From Candidatus Vogelbacteria bacterium (GTDB lineage Bacteria; Patescibacteria; Paceibacteria; UBA9973; UBA12445), in the NCBI GenBank assembly GCA_016201425.1, contig JACQCW010000004.1:1-7292 (forward strand): DNA of 7,292 nt, given 5' to 3'. The notes beneath the pieces were generated by a model that was not told where the DNA came from, searched no databases, and was given only the letters and a program-made list of their open reading frames with translations. Within the stretch, counting starts at the first letter, position 1; every line of letters starts with the position of its first letter. This document shows positions 1-6,316 of the stretch, piece after piece. The position numbers were made by a program, and so were the translations under genes.

Positions 1-76
1 CTTTCTTGTGAAGGTACTCTAGGTTGCGCAGGTGAATCAGACGTTCCTTTATCTCTTGTTCTGTGAGGTTTAGCAC
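1..76 (-). CDS. 5' end of an unrecognised protein gene downstream of murC (partial)
   Basis: A minus-strand frame opens with GTG at 76-74 and stays open to the window edge, giving 25 codons. The protein begins MLNLTEQEIKERLIHLRNLE and continues YLHKK. It is charged and predicted to be helical, possibly coiled coil. The start lies four bases after the murC stop. An in-frame TGA at 91-89 rules out a much longer N-terminus, and there is no other ATG, GTG or TTG start nearby. The sequence AGAGG just upstream is too close to the GTG to act as a normal Shine-Dalgarno site, so translation is probably coupled to murC termination. Charged helical N-termini like this occur in some transposases and in many unrelated proteins, so I assign no function. 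The frame itself is moderately well supported. Confidence 0.5.
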   Translation of the reverse strand, partial: MLNLTEQEIKERLIHLRNLEYLHKK

Positions 77-80
77 ACCT

Positions 81-1439
81 CTATTGTATCACGAAAGTTG
101 ACGCGTGGTTAATTATTGGTGTGGAGGTGTGAGGAGATACATCAGATACATTCGTAACATCTCCCGCACCAATCGTAAGAATTATATCGGCCTCTGTTGG
201 AATTAGTGAAATAGCCTCACTTTGGTCGTGAGCCACAGTAACGTTTTTAAGTTTGAAATTTTTACTTTTAGAAATCTGCCTAGTGACAGCCTTCGCTAAA
301 ATCTGGGAACTGATCTCCTTATCTTCCGCTTCCCTAGCAGCGTAAATAGGCAAAAGAATTAACTCATCCGCATCGTTAAAACTAGTGGCAAACTCATCGA
401 GCAATAACTTCGTTCGGCTATACAAGTGAGGCTGAAAAATTGCAACGATTTTTTGATCCACAAAATGCTCCCGAGCCCCTCGAAGTGTTGCTTTAATCTC
501 TGTTGGATGGTGACCGTAATCGTCATATATATGAGCGCCTAATTTTGTCTTACCTTTATACTCAAATCTCCGCCATGTACCTGAAAAGTCGTTAAGAGAC
601 TTAACTGCGATTTGTTCTGAAATTCCTAAAACATGCGCCACAGCCATCGCAGCCTTAGCGTTCTCAATATTGTGCTTTCCTAAAACCCTGAGCTTCAACT
701 TAGGCCCAATATCTCCAAACGACTGATAATCAACGGTCTTACACTTAAGATTTTGCAAAATTGGTTTAATATTTTTATGCTGAATATCTGTTATGAGATA
801 ATCATTTGAAGAAAGTTTGACAGCAAACTCCAAAAATGCACTTTGAATATCGGCTAGATCTTTGTAGTAATCGAGATGATCGTTATCTATATTCGTAATA
901 ACAATTATCTTTGGCTGTATATTCAAAAATGACCTGTGATATTCGCACGATTCAACAACTAAATATTTGCTTTGGCCTACAATAAAATTACTCCGCGTAT
1001 CATTCATCAGGCTTCCCACAATTACAGTTGGATCAAGACCCGCATCGATCATCATCTTGCCCACCATAGCTGTAGTCGTAGTCTTACCATGTGTACCAGA
1101 AATTGCAATTGTAAACTTATCTTTTGAAATAATTCCAAGAGCTTCAGGATATGAAAGCAGAGGAATCCCTCTACTTTGCGCACCTATTAACTCAGGATTT
1201 TCTTTTGGAATTGCAATTGTGTATATCACCAAATCACAATCCTTTGGAATATTATCTTCGTTGTGGCCGACAAATATTTTTGCACCAACCTTCTCGAGTT
1301 CATCGGTAATCAAAGATCGTGACCTATCTGAGCCAACAACTTTTTTACCTTCCAACAACATCATTCGTGCAATGGCCGAAATCCCTATACCACCAATACC
1401 AACAAAGTAGGCTGATTGTACTTTTTTAAAATCGATCAC
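81..1439 (-). CDS. murC: UDP-N-acetylmuramate--L-alanine ligase (MurC)
   Basis: MurC is the cytoplasmic ATP-dependent ligase that joins L-alanine to UDP-N-acetylmuramic acid, the first amino acid of the peptidoglycan stem peptide. The 452 residues match the usual family length. In order they show the N-terminal nucleotide-sugar binding motif YFVGIGGIGISAIA (11-24), the central ATPase P-loop ISGTHGKTTTT (113-123) with the histidine typical of MurC, the acidic segment VESCEYHRSFL (162-172), the domain-junction motif SGTWRRFEYKG (286-296), and the C-terminal ligase motifs YDDYGHHPTEIKATLRGA (305-322) and IFQPHLYSRT (334-343). The start is GTG at 1439-1437. It overlaps the murD stop as GTGA, so translation is likely coupled to murD and no separate strong ribosome site is needed. 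All key motifs are intact. The call is secure. Confidence 0.97.
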   Translation of the reverse strand: MIDFKKVQSAYFVGIGGIGISAIARMMLLEGKKVVGSDRSRSLITDELEKVGAKIFVGHNEDNIPKDCDLVIYTIAIPKENPELIGAQSRGIPLLSYPEALGIISKDKFTIAISGTHGKTTTTAMVGKMMIDAGLDPTVIVGSLMNDTRSNFIVGQSKYLVVESCEYHRSFLNIQPKIIVITNIDNDHLDYYKDLADIQSAFLEFAVKLSSNDYLITDIQHKNIKPILQNLKCKTVDYQSFGDIGPKLKLRVLGKHNIENAKAAMAVAHVLGISEQIAVKSLNDFSGTWRRFEYKGKTKLGAHIYDDYGHHPTEIKATLRGAREHFVDQKIVAIFQPHLYSRTKLLLDEFATSFNDADELILLPIYAAREAEDKEISSQILAKAVTRQISKSKNFKLKNVTVAHDQSEAISLIPTEADIILTIGAGDVTNVSDVSPHTSTPIINHASTFVIQ

Positions 1440-2767
1440 AGTAATTTAAATAACCTCGTAAACTGATCACCTCGGTCGTACTCATTTTTAAAAATTCCAA
1501 ACGACGCGGCACCAGGCGAAAGAATAATAACATCGCCAGTTTTTGCGATCGATTGTGCCAAAGCAAAAGCTTCTGCCATACTTGTAATATTCTTGCCGGC
1601 GATAATTGTACTATCACTGAGCAAAGCAAGAACTTTGTCGGACGCGCCACCCTTAAAAAGGACAAGGGCCTTAACGTTTTTTTTAATCTCTTCAGCATAT
1701 GTGGTATATTCGAAACTTTTATCGGCTCCTCCTCCCATCAAAATGATCTTACTCTTATAACCAGAGAGGGCGTGGAGCGCGGCAATTACGCCTTCTGGGG
1801 ATGTCGCGGTAGTATCGTTAAAATATTTGATGCCATTTTTCTCCCCAAGATATTCCAACCGGCCTGGTACACCATTAAAGTTTTCGAGCACCTTACGCGA
1901 TATTTCATCTGAAATACCCAAAGATCTTGCAACATACAAGGCAAGGGCGGCATTTTGTCGGTTATGTTCGCCCAATAACTTTAATCTCCAATCCTTGGGG
2001 AACTCTTTGGCTAATAAATATTCCCTCGAGATATCCTTCTCCTCCATTATTTCAGCGACCTGTGGACTTAAAATTAAAACATCATCCTCTGATTGACTTG
2101 CGAAAATAGCTGATTTATCATTCCAATAATCTTCCATACTATCTTTATAGTAGTTCATGTGGTCCCTGTAAAATGTCGTGAACACCGCCACATCAAGACT
2201 AATATTATTCTCTGCGAAGCTTTGAAGCTTCCATGAATCAAGTTCCATAACGACAGTATCGCCATCCTTTACAATATCAAGGAGCGGGAGCATAGCTGTA
2301 CCCTGGACATTTCCACCCAAAAAAACACTTTGCTTTACGGAGTCCGAACTACTCGATTTTAAAATTTCATAAATCATATAAGTTACTGTAGTTTTGCCAC
2401 GAGTCCCCGTAATTCCGATTGTCCTTATACCTGGTGCCATTCGTAAAAATAGCGTTTCGTCTGAAACAACGGGAATACCATTATCACGGGCTAGAGCTAA
2501 ATATGGGGAATTAATAGGAGCAAGTGCGGCTCTCATTATATAATCCTGATTTTTAAAATCTTCTAATCGATGTTCACCCAAGACAAGCGTTAAATCTGGG
2601 AACTCCTTTACTAATGCAATCGCCTCCGGTAACTCTTCAGCTTTTTTTAGGTCCGTTCCCAAAACCAATGCCCCATGTTGCAATAAAAATCTCGCATCTT
2701 TTAAGCCTCGCCCATTAGCGTCCATGCCCATTATAGTGAATTTCTTTCCCCCAAATCTCTTGTCCAT
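1436..2767 (-). CDS. murD: UDP-N-acetylmuramoyl-L-alanine--D-glutamate ligase (MurD)
   Basis: MurD adds D-glutamate to UDP-MurNAc-L-Ala in the cytoplasm, the step after MurC. From ATG 2767 the protein has 443 residues, the normal length. Seen in order are an N-terminal Rossmann-like segment (FTIMGMDANGRG, about 10-21), the P-loop GITGTRGKTT (118-127), ELDSWKLQSF (175-184), YWNDKSAIF (214-222) whose Lys fits the carbamylated lysine position, GVPGRLEYLG (299-308), FNDTTATSPEG (316-326), MGGGADKSF (344-352) and LSPGAASFGIFKNEYDRGDQF (417-437). Three positions depart from the usual family: Arg for Asn in the P-loop, Thr for Lys in NDSKAT, and Gly for His in the PHR motif. An upstream in-frame GTG at 2803 was rejected because it lies inside the preceding gene's terminator. 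ATG 2767 sits exactly at the predicted transcription start. The protein ends in a 4-base overlap with murC. Confidence 0.95.
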   Translation of the reverse strand: MDKRFGGKKFTIMGMDANGRGLKDARFLLQHGALVLGTDLKKAEELPEAIALVKEFPDLTLVLGEHRLEDFKNQDYIMRAALAPINSPYLALARDNGIPVVSDETLFLRMAPGIRTIGITGTRGKTTVTYMIYEILKSSSSDSVKQSVFLGGNVQGTAMLPLLDIVKDGDTVVMELDSWKLQSFAENNISLDVAVFTTFYRDHMNYYKDSMEDYWNDKSAIFASQSEDDVLILSPQVAEIMEEKDISREYLLAKEFPKDWRLKLLGEHNRQNAALALYVARSLGISDEISRKVLENFNGVPGRLEYLGEKNGIKYFNDTTATSPEGVIAALHALSGYKSKIILMGGGADKSFEYTTYAEEIKKNVKALVLFKGGASDKVLALLSDSTIIAGKNITSMAEAFALAQSIAKTGDVIILSPGAASFGIFKNEYDRGDQFTRLFKLL

Positions 2768-2773
2768 CTGTAC

Positions 2774-2803
2774 ATTATAACTCCAATATAACAAAAATGG
2801 CAC
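2774..2803 (-). promoter_or_regulatory. murD promoter, predicted to give a leaderless mRNA
   Basis: The -10 box TATAAT at 2779-2774 matches consensus at all six positions. An 18-base spacer separates it from GTGCCA at 2803-2798, which matches TTGACA at four of six. The usual seven-base distance from the -10 box to +1 places transcription start on the A of the murD ATG at 2767. The -35 element overlaps the 3' arm of the upstream terminator hairpin. A weak GGAG at 2784-2781 is 13 bases from the ATG. It would only be present on read-through transcripts. Confidence 0.6.
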
Positions 2804-2816
2804 CGTATCAGGTGCC
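2793..2816 (-). terminator. Rho-independent terminator after the 97-residue gene
   Basis: On the minus strand GGCACC (2816-2811), loop TGATAC and GGTGCC (2804-2799) form a perfect six-base-pair G+C-rich stem, followed by ATTTTT (2798-2793). It lies a few bases after the stop of the gene ending at 2822 and just upstream of murD. It therefore separates the small gene from the mur operon. There is no T tract on the plus-strand side. Confidence 0.7.
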
Positions 2817-2821
2817 CCACA

Positions 2822-3115
2822 TTAATCTATGTATTCTTCTGGGTATTTGTTGCCATAAAACCTCTGGCTACCATCCGAGCTGCCTCGCAAAAGAGAAAAG
2901 ACAGGCTCATCAACAAGACAAAAATAGTACTTGCCCTCAGGCTTAGGATACTCCGAACCTCCACGCCCATAGGCAAACGGATAATTTTTTTCGAGATATT
3001 CCTCAAGATGCCTGGCAGTCAAATGAAGCGAAAAACCATACGATACTTCGAACATCTCCGCACTAAAGCCCGTTCCAACTAACGTCGCCCATTTCTGACA
3101 AACAACTATCGGCAT
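2822..3115 (-). CDS. Small protein of unknown function (97 residues)
   Basis: I do not recognise this protein. It has 97 residues beginning MPIVVCQKWATLVG, with no signal peptide, transmembrane segment or known catalytic motif. It is aromatic-rich (many Tyr and Phe), and its C-terminal half has Gly/Ser/Tyr-rich stretches such as YGRGGSEYPKP and GSSDGSQRFYGNKYP. The coding call rests on context rather than homology. The ATG at 3115 is preceded by an excellent GAGGAGG site four to five bases away. A consensus TATAAT lies ten bases further up, and a hairpin terminator follows the stop. It is thus a complete monocistronic unit between the amidoligase-like gene and the mur operon. Nothing in the context ties it to cell-wall synthesis. 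Confidence 0.75.
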   Translation of the reverse strand: MPIVVCQKWATLVGTGFSAEMFEVSYGFSLHLTARHLEEYLEKNYPFAYGRGGSEYPKPEGKYYFCLVDEPVFSLLRGSSDGSQRFYGNKYPEEYID

Positions 3116-3137
3116 TTTTCCTCCTCGATCAATTATA
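3116..3137 (-). promoter_or_regulatory. Promoter -10 box and Shine-Dalgarno site of the 97-residue gene
   Basis: TATAAT at 3137-3132 is followed seven bases later by A at 3125, the predicted start of an mRNA beginning AGGAGGAAAA and then ATG. The whole 5' leader would be about ten bases and consist almost only of the ribosome site. No good -35 box is found at 16-18 bases; TTTAGC at 3163-3158 has a 20-base spacer. This is the only clear AGGAGG in the window. Confidence 0.55.
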
Positions 3138-3205
3138 CAGTGTTCCGAGTTTAAAATGCTAAATCTGCTATAAAACTAGCACAAGTGACTAGCGCTTACA
3201 ACATA

Positions 3206-3745
3206 CTATTTTTTAAATACTCGTCGAAGAACTTTTTTACTATAGTCGGCCATCAATGCCCGACACTCTTTCTTAAATTCCGGTTTGTTTCTTAAAATTT
3301 CTATTGCCGCACCCCTATCCTCATCTACAAGATTGAGCATCACTTTGTTTTTCTCAAACAGACTTTTTATATCGGTCAAAAATTTTGGCCACAAGAGAGC
3401 TAGATACTTTTCATCGTCAGACATTGACACTTCATACTTTTGCTTCAAATGCGACATAAAGGTTGCCATAAGAGCCTGGGCCTCAGCTATTAATCTGAAG
3501 GTTGTATAGTCGCCAAACTCAGTGGCCCGTAATTCGATACGTGCCAATAGTGTATTTGTAGAGTTATCGGCCTTTGTCATTTTCTTCGTCGGTTTAACGT
3601 TATTCAACTTAACATCAAACGACCAACCGGTCTTCTTCAACTCCAGACGCTCAGGAGAAACAAATGCATAAGTTACTAAATCGCTAAAATAGTTCAAATC
3701 CTCCGACTCATATATGTCGATTCTTTTTAATATGAAGCTCGCCAT
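3206..3745 (-). CDS. Amidoligase-like protein, C-terminal part (probably split by frameshift)
   Basis: This 179-codon frame overlaps the preceding gene's 3' end by 38 bases in another frame. Its early sequence IDIYESEDLNYFSDLVTYAFVSPERLELKKTG reads as the middle of a domain, not as a natural N-terminus. Further on are ARIELRATEF and FRLIAEAQALMATFMSHLKQKY (about 68-104), then a Lys/Arg-rich C-terminus ending RRVFKK. Removing one A from the A5 run at 3728-3724 fuses it to the upstream frame, giving GELHIKRIDIYESED with no break. The first ATG (3745) has AGG eight bases upstream, so independent translation is possible. I infer that this is the second half of one amidoligase-like enzyme, with the Glu and Arg of ELRATEF as candidate active-site residues. 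The family call is tentative. Confidence 0.6.
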   Translation of the reverse strand: MASFILKRIDIYESEDLNYFSDLVTYAFVSPERLELKKTGWSFDVKLNNVKPTKKMTKADNSTNTLLARIELRATEFGDYTTFRLIAEAQALMATFMSHLKQKYEVSMSDDEKYLALLWPKFLTDIKSLFEKNKVMLNLVDEDRGAAIEILRNKPEFKKECRALMADYSKKVLRRVFKK

Positions 3746-4304
3746 CTTTACCTGTTTCCAAAGGGAGTGCCTCCATGGTCACCAACTCCTGCAGATATCG
3801 AGATTGCACCAATGGACTATAAGAAAAATCTGGCCTCACCTCCCATAGATACCCGCCACCAACAAGCTCTTGCCTGTTTGGTACTTTTAATCTATCTAGG
3901 ACTTCTACTTTCTCATAATTTAGCCACTGTCCTGGAATCTCAATTTCAATACCTATAGTTGGTAGTGGATTACTCGGTTGACTGTATAAATCCTCAATTT
4001 CAGATAATCTGTTAATTCTACTTACTTCCCGAGCCATCGCCTCATCTGTAATCCCACCAACCCTTAAAACATTATAAAAGTGCATCTTGGCCACAACTGC
4101 TGCAGTTTCGGGAATCTTACCGCTCTTAGTTCCTTCAGCGACGAGGCCATCTGCCTTCTCAAAAATCGCAGTTTCAACTAATCCAGATTTGTAGGCACTT
4201 CCCAAAGACGTGTGTTTATCAGATTCGTATAAATCATCAAAATCTTCGTCCTCCTCAACTTCTTCAAACCCGCTCTTTCTCCTAGAAAACTTTTCAATCG
4301 CCAT
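3708..4304 (-). CDS. Amidoligase-like protein, N-terminal part
   Basis: From ATG 4304 this encodes 198 residues. The first 30 are acidic and probably disordered (EEVEEDEDFDDLYESD), followed by a helical region to about residue 105. The segment IGIEIEIPGQW (about 113-123), followed later by GGGYLWEVRPDFSYSPLVQSRYLQEL (about 146-171), resembles the start of glutamate-cysteine-ligase-like/amidoligase folds, where GxExE strands supply metal and ATP ligands. Enzymes of that fold form amide bonds with ATP. The frame then stops at a TGA (3710-3708), soon after GELHI, in the middle of the expected domain, and the following frame continues it. The start lies nine bases after the polX stop with no Shine-Dalgarno sequence, implying cotranscription and coupling. 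A TTG at 4313 would add three residues. Gene: likely; fold assignment: moderate to weak. Confidence 0.65.
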   Translation of the reverse strand: MAIEKFSRRKSGFEEVEEDEDFDDLYESDKHTSLGSAYKSGLVETAIFEKADGLVAEGTKSGKIPETAAVVAKMHFYNVLRVGGITDEAMAREVSRINRLSEIEDLYSQPSNPLPTIGIEIEIPGQWLNYEKVEVLDRLKVPNRQELVGGGYLWEVRPDFSYSPLVQSRYLQELVTMEALPLETGKDGELHIKKNRHI

Positions 4305-4313
4305 ATAGTTCAA

Positions 4314-6059
4314 TTATTTTTTAATATGCGAAATAAAATCCTTCCAGTCTAAACAGTTTAATATGTCATTCTTCTCGCACCAGCCTCGTCTCGCTTGCCC
4401 AACACCAAATCTAAGACCGAAGCCACTTTTAGTGTGAGCATCGCTATTTATAACCATTTTAACTCCAATCTCCTTTGCTTGTCGAATATGCACGTCATTC
4501 AAATCCAGCCGATACGATGAATTTATTTCAAGAGCCACATTGTGCTTCTTTGCGTGCTCTGCAACTTTTATGAAGTCAAACTCGAATGGCGCACGACTTC
4601 CCACAATCCTTGACGTGGGGTGGGCAATAACATTAACAAATGGATTCTCTATGGCCTTCAAATATCGTTTGGTCATCTCATCGGCAGTCATCTTGATATT
4701 TAAATGAACCGAGGCTACAACCCAGTCCAACCGTCTCAGGCATTCATCCGGAAGATATAACGACCCGTCTTTAGAAATATCTACTTCTGACCCCGCCAAA
4801 ATATGAATGGTTGAAAACTTTTTTCTCGCCTCATTAACTAGGCTGAGATAATGATCAATATTATCCTTTTTCACCCCCTTAACCATACCCATCGACGACG
4901 AGTGATCTGTAATTGCAATGTATTCGTAATCCTTTTGTTTTACAGCTCCAACCATCTCCAAAATAGTGTCATCTCCATCTGAAATGTTTGAATGCATGTG
5001 CAAGTCACCCTTGATATCCTCCTCTTCAACTAATTTTGGTAGTTGATCCTTTATGGCCGCCTCGATCTCACCGCGTGCCTCTCGTAACTCCGGCGGAATA
5101 TAAGGCAGACCAATGGCACGGAAAACGTCGTTTTCAGTTTTTGCCGCCAACAAGATTCCTTTGTTCTCTTTAGTTCCTTTATATACCCCGTACTCTGAGA
5201 TGGTAATCCCCTTCTTAACTGCAATTGTTCGAGTCAAAACATGATGTTCTTTTGAACCAGTAAAATAGTAGAGGCCAGCACCGAATTGTTTGGGGTCCAA
5301 CACTCTGATATCAGCTTCGATGCCAGATTTTAATAAGACAGTAGACTTTGTCGGGCCGGTAGAAATAACCTCACTTACGTAAGTCATTTTTGTAAATAAA
5401 TCCGTAACGGCTTTTGGTTTTTTACTCGTTACCAAAATATCAATGTCACCGATGGAGTCCTTCATTCTCCGCAAACTTCCGGCGATCTCAACATTTTCAC
5501 AGAGCTTAGACTTTTTTAACAGATCAACAATCTTCTCAGCAATATTCATTACTTCATGAATAGGCAACCGCCCACCCATCTTTCTTGATAATTCAATCGC
5601 ATGAAAGATATTGGCTGATGATTTTTCGCCCCAACCTCTCAAGTTACTTAGCTTCCCAGATTTAACTAGAGCCTCCAGCTTATCAACACTATCAACCTTA
5701 AATTTCTTCCAAACAAATTTTGTTTTTTTGGGACCCATACCCTCAATAGACAGAATGTCTACAACACCTTCCGGCACCTTCTTTCTTAATTCTTCGAGCG
5801 CCTTTAACTTCCCTGTCTTTAGCATCTCCTCAATCTTATTGGACAAGTCATCACCAATCCCAGGAATCGCCCGAAGGGCCGCGAGACCGCCGCCGTTATA
5901 AATATCGCCACACTCCTCCGGTAGCCCATCAATCATTTGTGCCGCCCGCTCATACGCGCGAATACGAAAAACATTCTCGCCTTGAATTTCTAAAATTTCC
6001 GCGATCTTCGAGAACGCGCGCGAAATATCTAAATTTGTGGCTTTGAATTGTTCGGTCAT
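4314..6059 (-). CDS. polX: Bacterial family X DNA polymerase with PHP domain (PolX)
   Basis: PolX fills short gaps in base-excision repair, and its PHP domain gives metal-dependent 3'-5' exonuclease or related end-processing activity. The 581 residues match bacterial PolX length. The N-terminal 8-kDa-like and helix-hairpin-helix region has PGIGDDLSNKIEEML (66-80) and IEGMGPKKTKFVW (105-117). The polymerase palm carries AGSLRR (193-198), the catalytic pair in GDIDIL (Asp205, Asp207) and a third Asp in ADIRV (Asp250), followed by FTGSKEHH (266-273). The PHP domain (about 350-581) retains metal ligands at His354, His356, Asp361, His386, Glu425, His452, His480, Asp540 and His542. Nothing essential seems missing. 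The ATG at 6059 is three bases from the predicted transcription start, so the mRNA is almost leaderless. The amidoligase-like gene follows at once. Confidence 0.96.
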   Translation of the reverse strand: MTEQFKATNLDISRAFSKIAEILEIQGENVFRIRAYERAAQMIDGLPEECGDIYNGGGLAALRAIPGIGDDLSNKIEEMLKTGKLKALEELRKKVPEGVVDILSIEGMGPKKTKFVWKKFKVDSVDKLEALVKSGKLSNLRGWGEKSSANIFHAIELSRKMGGRLPIHEVMNIAEKIVDLLKKSKLCENVEIAGSLRRMKDSIGDIDILVTSKKPKAVTDLFTKMTYVSEVISTGPTKSTVLLKSGIEADIRVLDPKQFGAGLYYFTGSKEHHVLTRTIAVKKGITISEYGVYKGTKENKGILLAAKTENDVFRAIGLPYIPPELREARGEIEAAIKDQLPKLVEEEDIKGDLHMHSNISDGDDTILEMVGAVKQKDYEYIAITDHSSSMGMVKGVKKDNIDHYLSLVNEARKKFSTIHILAGSEVDISKDGSLYLPDECLRRLDWVVASVHLNIKMTADEMTKRYLKAIENPFVNVIAHPTSRIVGSRAPFEFDFIKVAEHAKKHNVALEINSSYRLDLNDVHIRQAKEIGVKMVINSDAHTKSGFGLRFGVGQARRGWCEKNDILNCLDWKDFISHIKK

Positions 6060-6068
6060 AATAGAGAT

Positions 6069-6098
6069 ATTATAACCCTATTTATAAAAAGATGTTAA
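6069..6098 (-). promoter_or_regulatory. polX promoter
   Basis: TTAACA at 6098-6093 (five of six) is separated by 18 bases from TATAAT at 6074-6069 (six of six). Transcription should begin near A6062, leaving only ATT before the polX ATG at 6059-6057. No Shine-Dalgarno sequence could fit in such a leader. The -35 box begins five bases from the end of the broken tRNA copy. Confidence 0.7.
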
Positions 6099-6103
6099 AT
6101 CTG

Positions 6104-6145
6104 TGCGCATGCCAGGACTCGAACCTGGGACCTCGTCATTATCAG
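6104..6145 (-). pseudogene. 3' part of a broken outer tRNA-Ile(GAU) copy
   Basis: These bases repeat the intact tRNA from C32 of the anticodon loop through the 3' anticodon strand, variable loop, T-arm, acceptor 3' strand and discriminator A. The exact direct repeat is 43 bases (6103-6145 against 6209-6251). The 5' anticodon strand CGTCA is absent and a palindrome stands in its place, so a normal anticodon stem cannot form. Bases 6180-6174 (TAGAGCG) supply the matching D-stem 3' strand of the same broken copy. No CCA is encoded. Confidence 0.75.
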
Positions 6146-6174
6146 GAGAAATAGTGTTTAAACACTATTTCTCC
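6145..6174. repeat. 30-base perfect palindrome replacing the anticodon-stem 5' strand
   Basis: The arms 6145-6159 and 6160-6174 are exact reverse complements with GTTTAAAC at the centre. The palindrome fills the place of tRNA positions 27-31 in the broken outer copy, joining G26 directly to C32. Neither side is followed by a T run, so it does not look like an intrinsic terminator. It could extrude as a cruciform in DNA or fold as a hairpin in RNA. Confidence 0.9.
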
Positions 6175-6180
6175 GCTCTA

Positions 6181-6314
6181 TCGTTTAAAAATATTTATGC
6201 CGGGCAGAGTGCGCATGCCAGGACTCGAACCTGGGACCTCGTCATTATCAGTGACGCGCTCTAACCACCTGAGCTACACGCGCACTCTGCTAATCATATG
6301 ATATTTTTAAACGA
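6181..6314. repeat. Inverted-repeat-bounded segment carrying the intact tRNA-Ile
   Basis: TCGTTTAAAAATAT at 6181-6194 and ATATTTTTAAACGA at 6301-6314 are perfect 14-base inverted repeats enclosing the intact tRNA. Nested inside them, GCAGAGT (6204-6210) and ACTCTGC (6284-6290) are a second perfect inverted repeat that prolongs the acceptor stem to 14 pairs with one G-U. The segment lies within the D-loop of the outer tRNA copy: GCTCAGGTGG precedes it and TAGAGC follows. There is no room for a protein gene. No target-site duplication is obvious. Confidence 0.8.
6210..6283 (-). tRNA. tRNA-Ile, anticodon GAT
   Basis: The 74-base sequence folds perfectly: acceptor GCGCGTG/CATGCGC (one G-U), D-arm GCTC/GAGC with loop AGGTGGTTA, anticodon arm CGTCA/TGACG with loop CTGATAA (anticodon GAT, reading AUC and AUU), five-base variable loop AGGTC, T-arm CCAGG/CCTGG with loop TTCGAGT, and discriminator A. 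CCA is not encoded and must be added by nucleotidyltransferase. The flanks extend the acceptor stem by seven perfect pairs, so RNase P and 3' processing would act within a long helix. It is the only intact tRNA in the window and lies on the same strand as the 16S gene. Confidence 0.95.
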
Positions 6315-6316
6315 GC

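Noticed and set aside
967..1410. Plus-strand open frame of 147 codons antisense to murC
   Set aside because: It mirrors murC codons, has no family motif and no promoter or ribosome site; a shadow of the real gene.
1553..2109. Plus-strand open frames antisense to murD
   Set aside because: Low-complexity composition expected from the opposite strand of a real gene, with no supporting signals.
2768..2803. Longer murD N-terminus from GTG 2803 (12 extra residues)
   Set aside because: The GTG lies inside the terminator stem of the preceding gene and upstream of the best -10 box; the added residues match nothing in MurD.
4305..4313. TTG 4313 as start of the amidoligase-like gene
   Set aside because: ATG 4304 is the better codon and the TTG directly abuts the polX stop; the difference is only three residues and remains uncertain.
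6145..6174. Palindrome as the tRNA transcript terminator
   Set aside because: No T run follows on either strand, and it is placed precisely inside a tRNA copy.
6103..6251. CRISPR-like array from the 43-base direct repeat
   Set aside because: Only two copies, and they are tRNA sequence; there is no regular spacing or cas gene.
6146..6316. Group I or archaeal-type tRNA intron
   Set aside because: The insertions are too short for a group I intron, lie in the D-loop and anticodon stem rather than the anticodon loop, and one contains a whole tRNA; removing them would still leave the outer tRNA without CGTCA.
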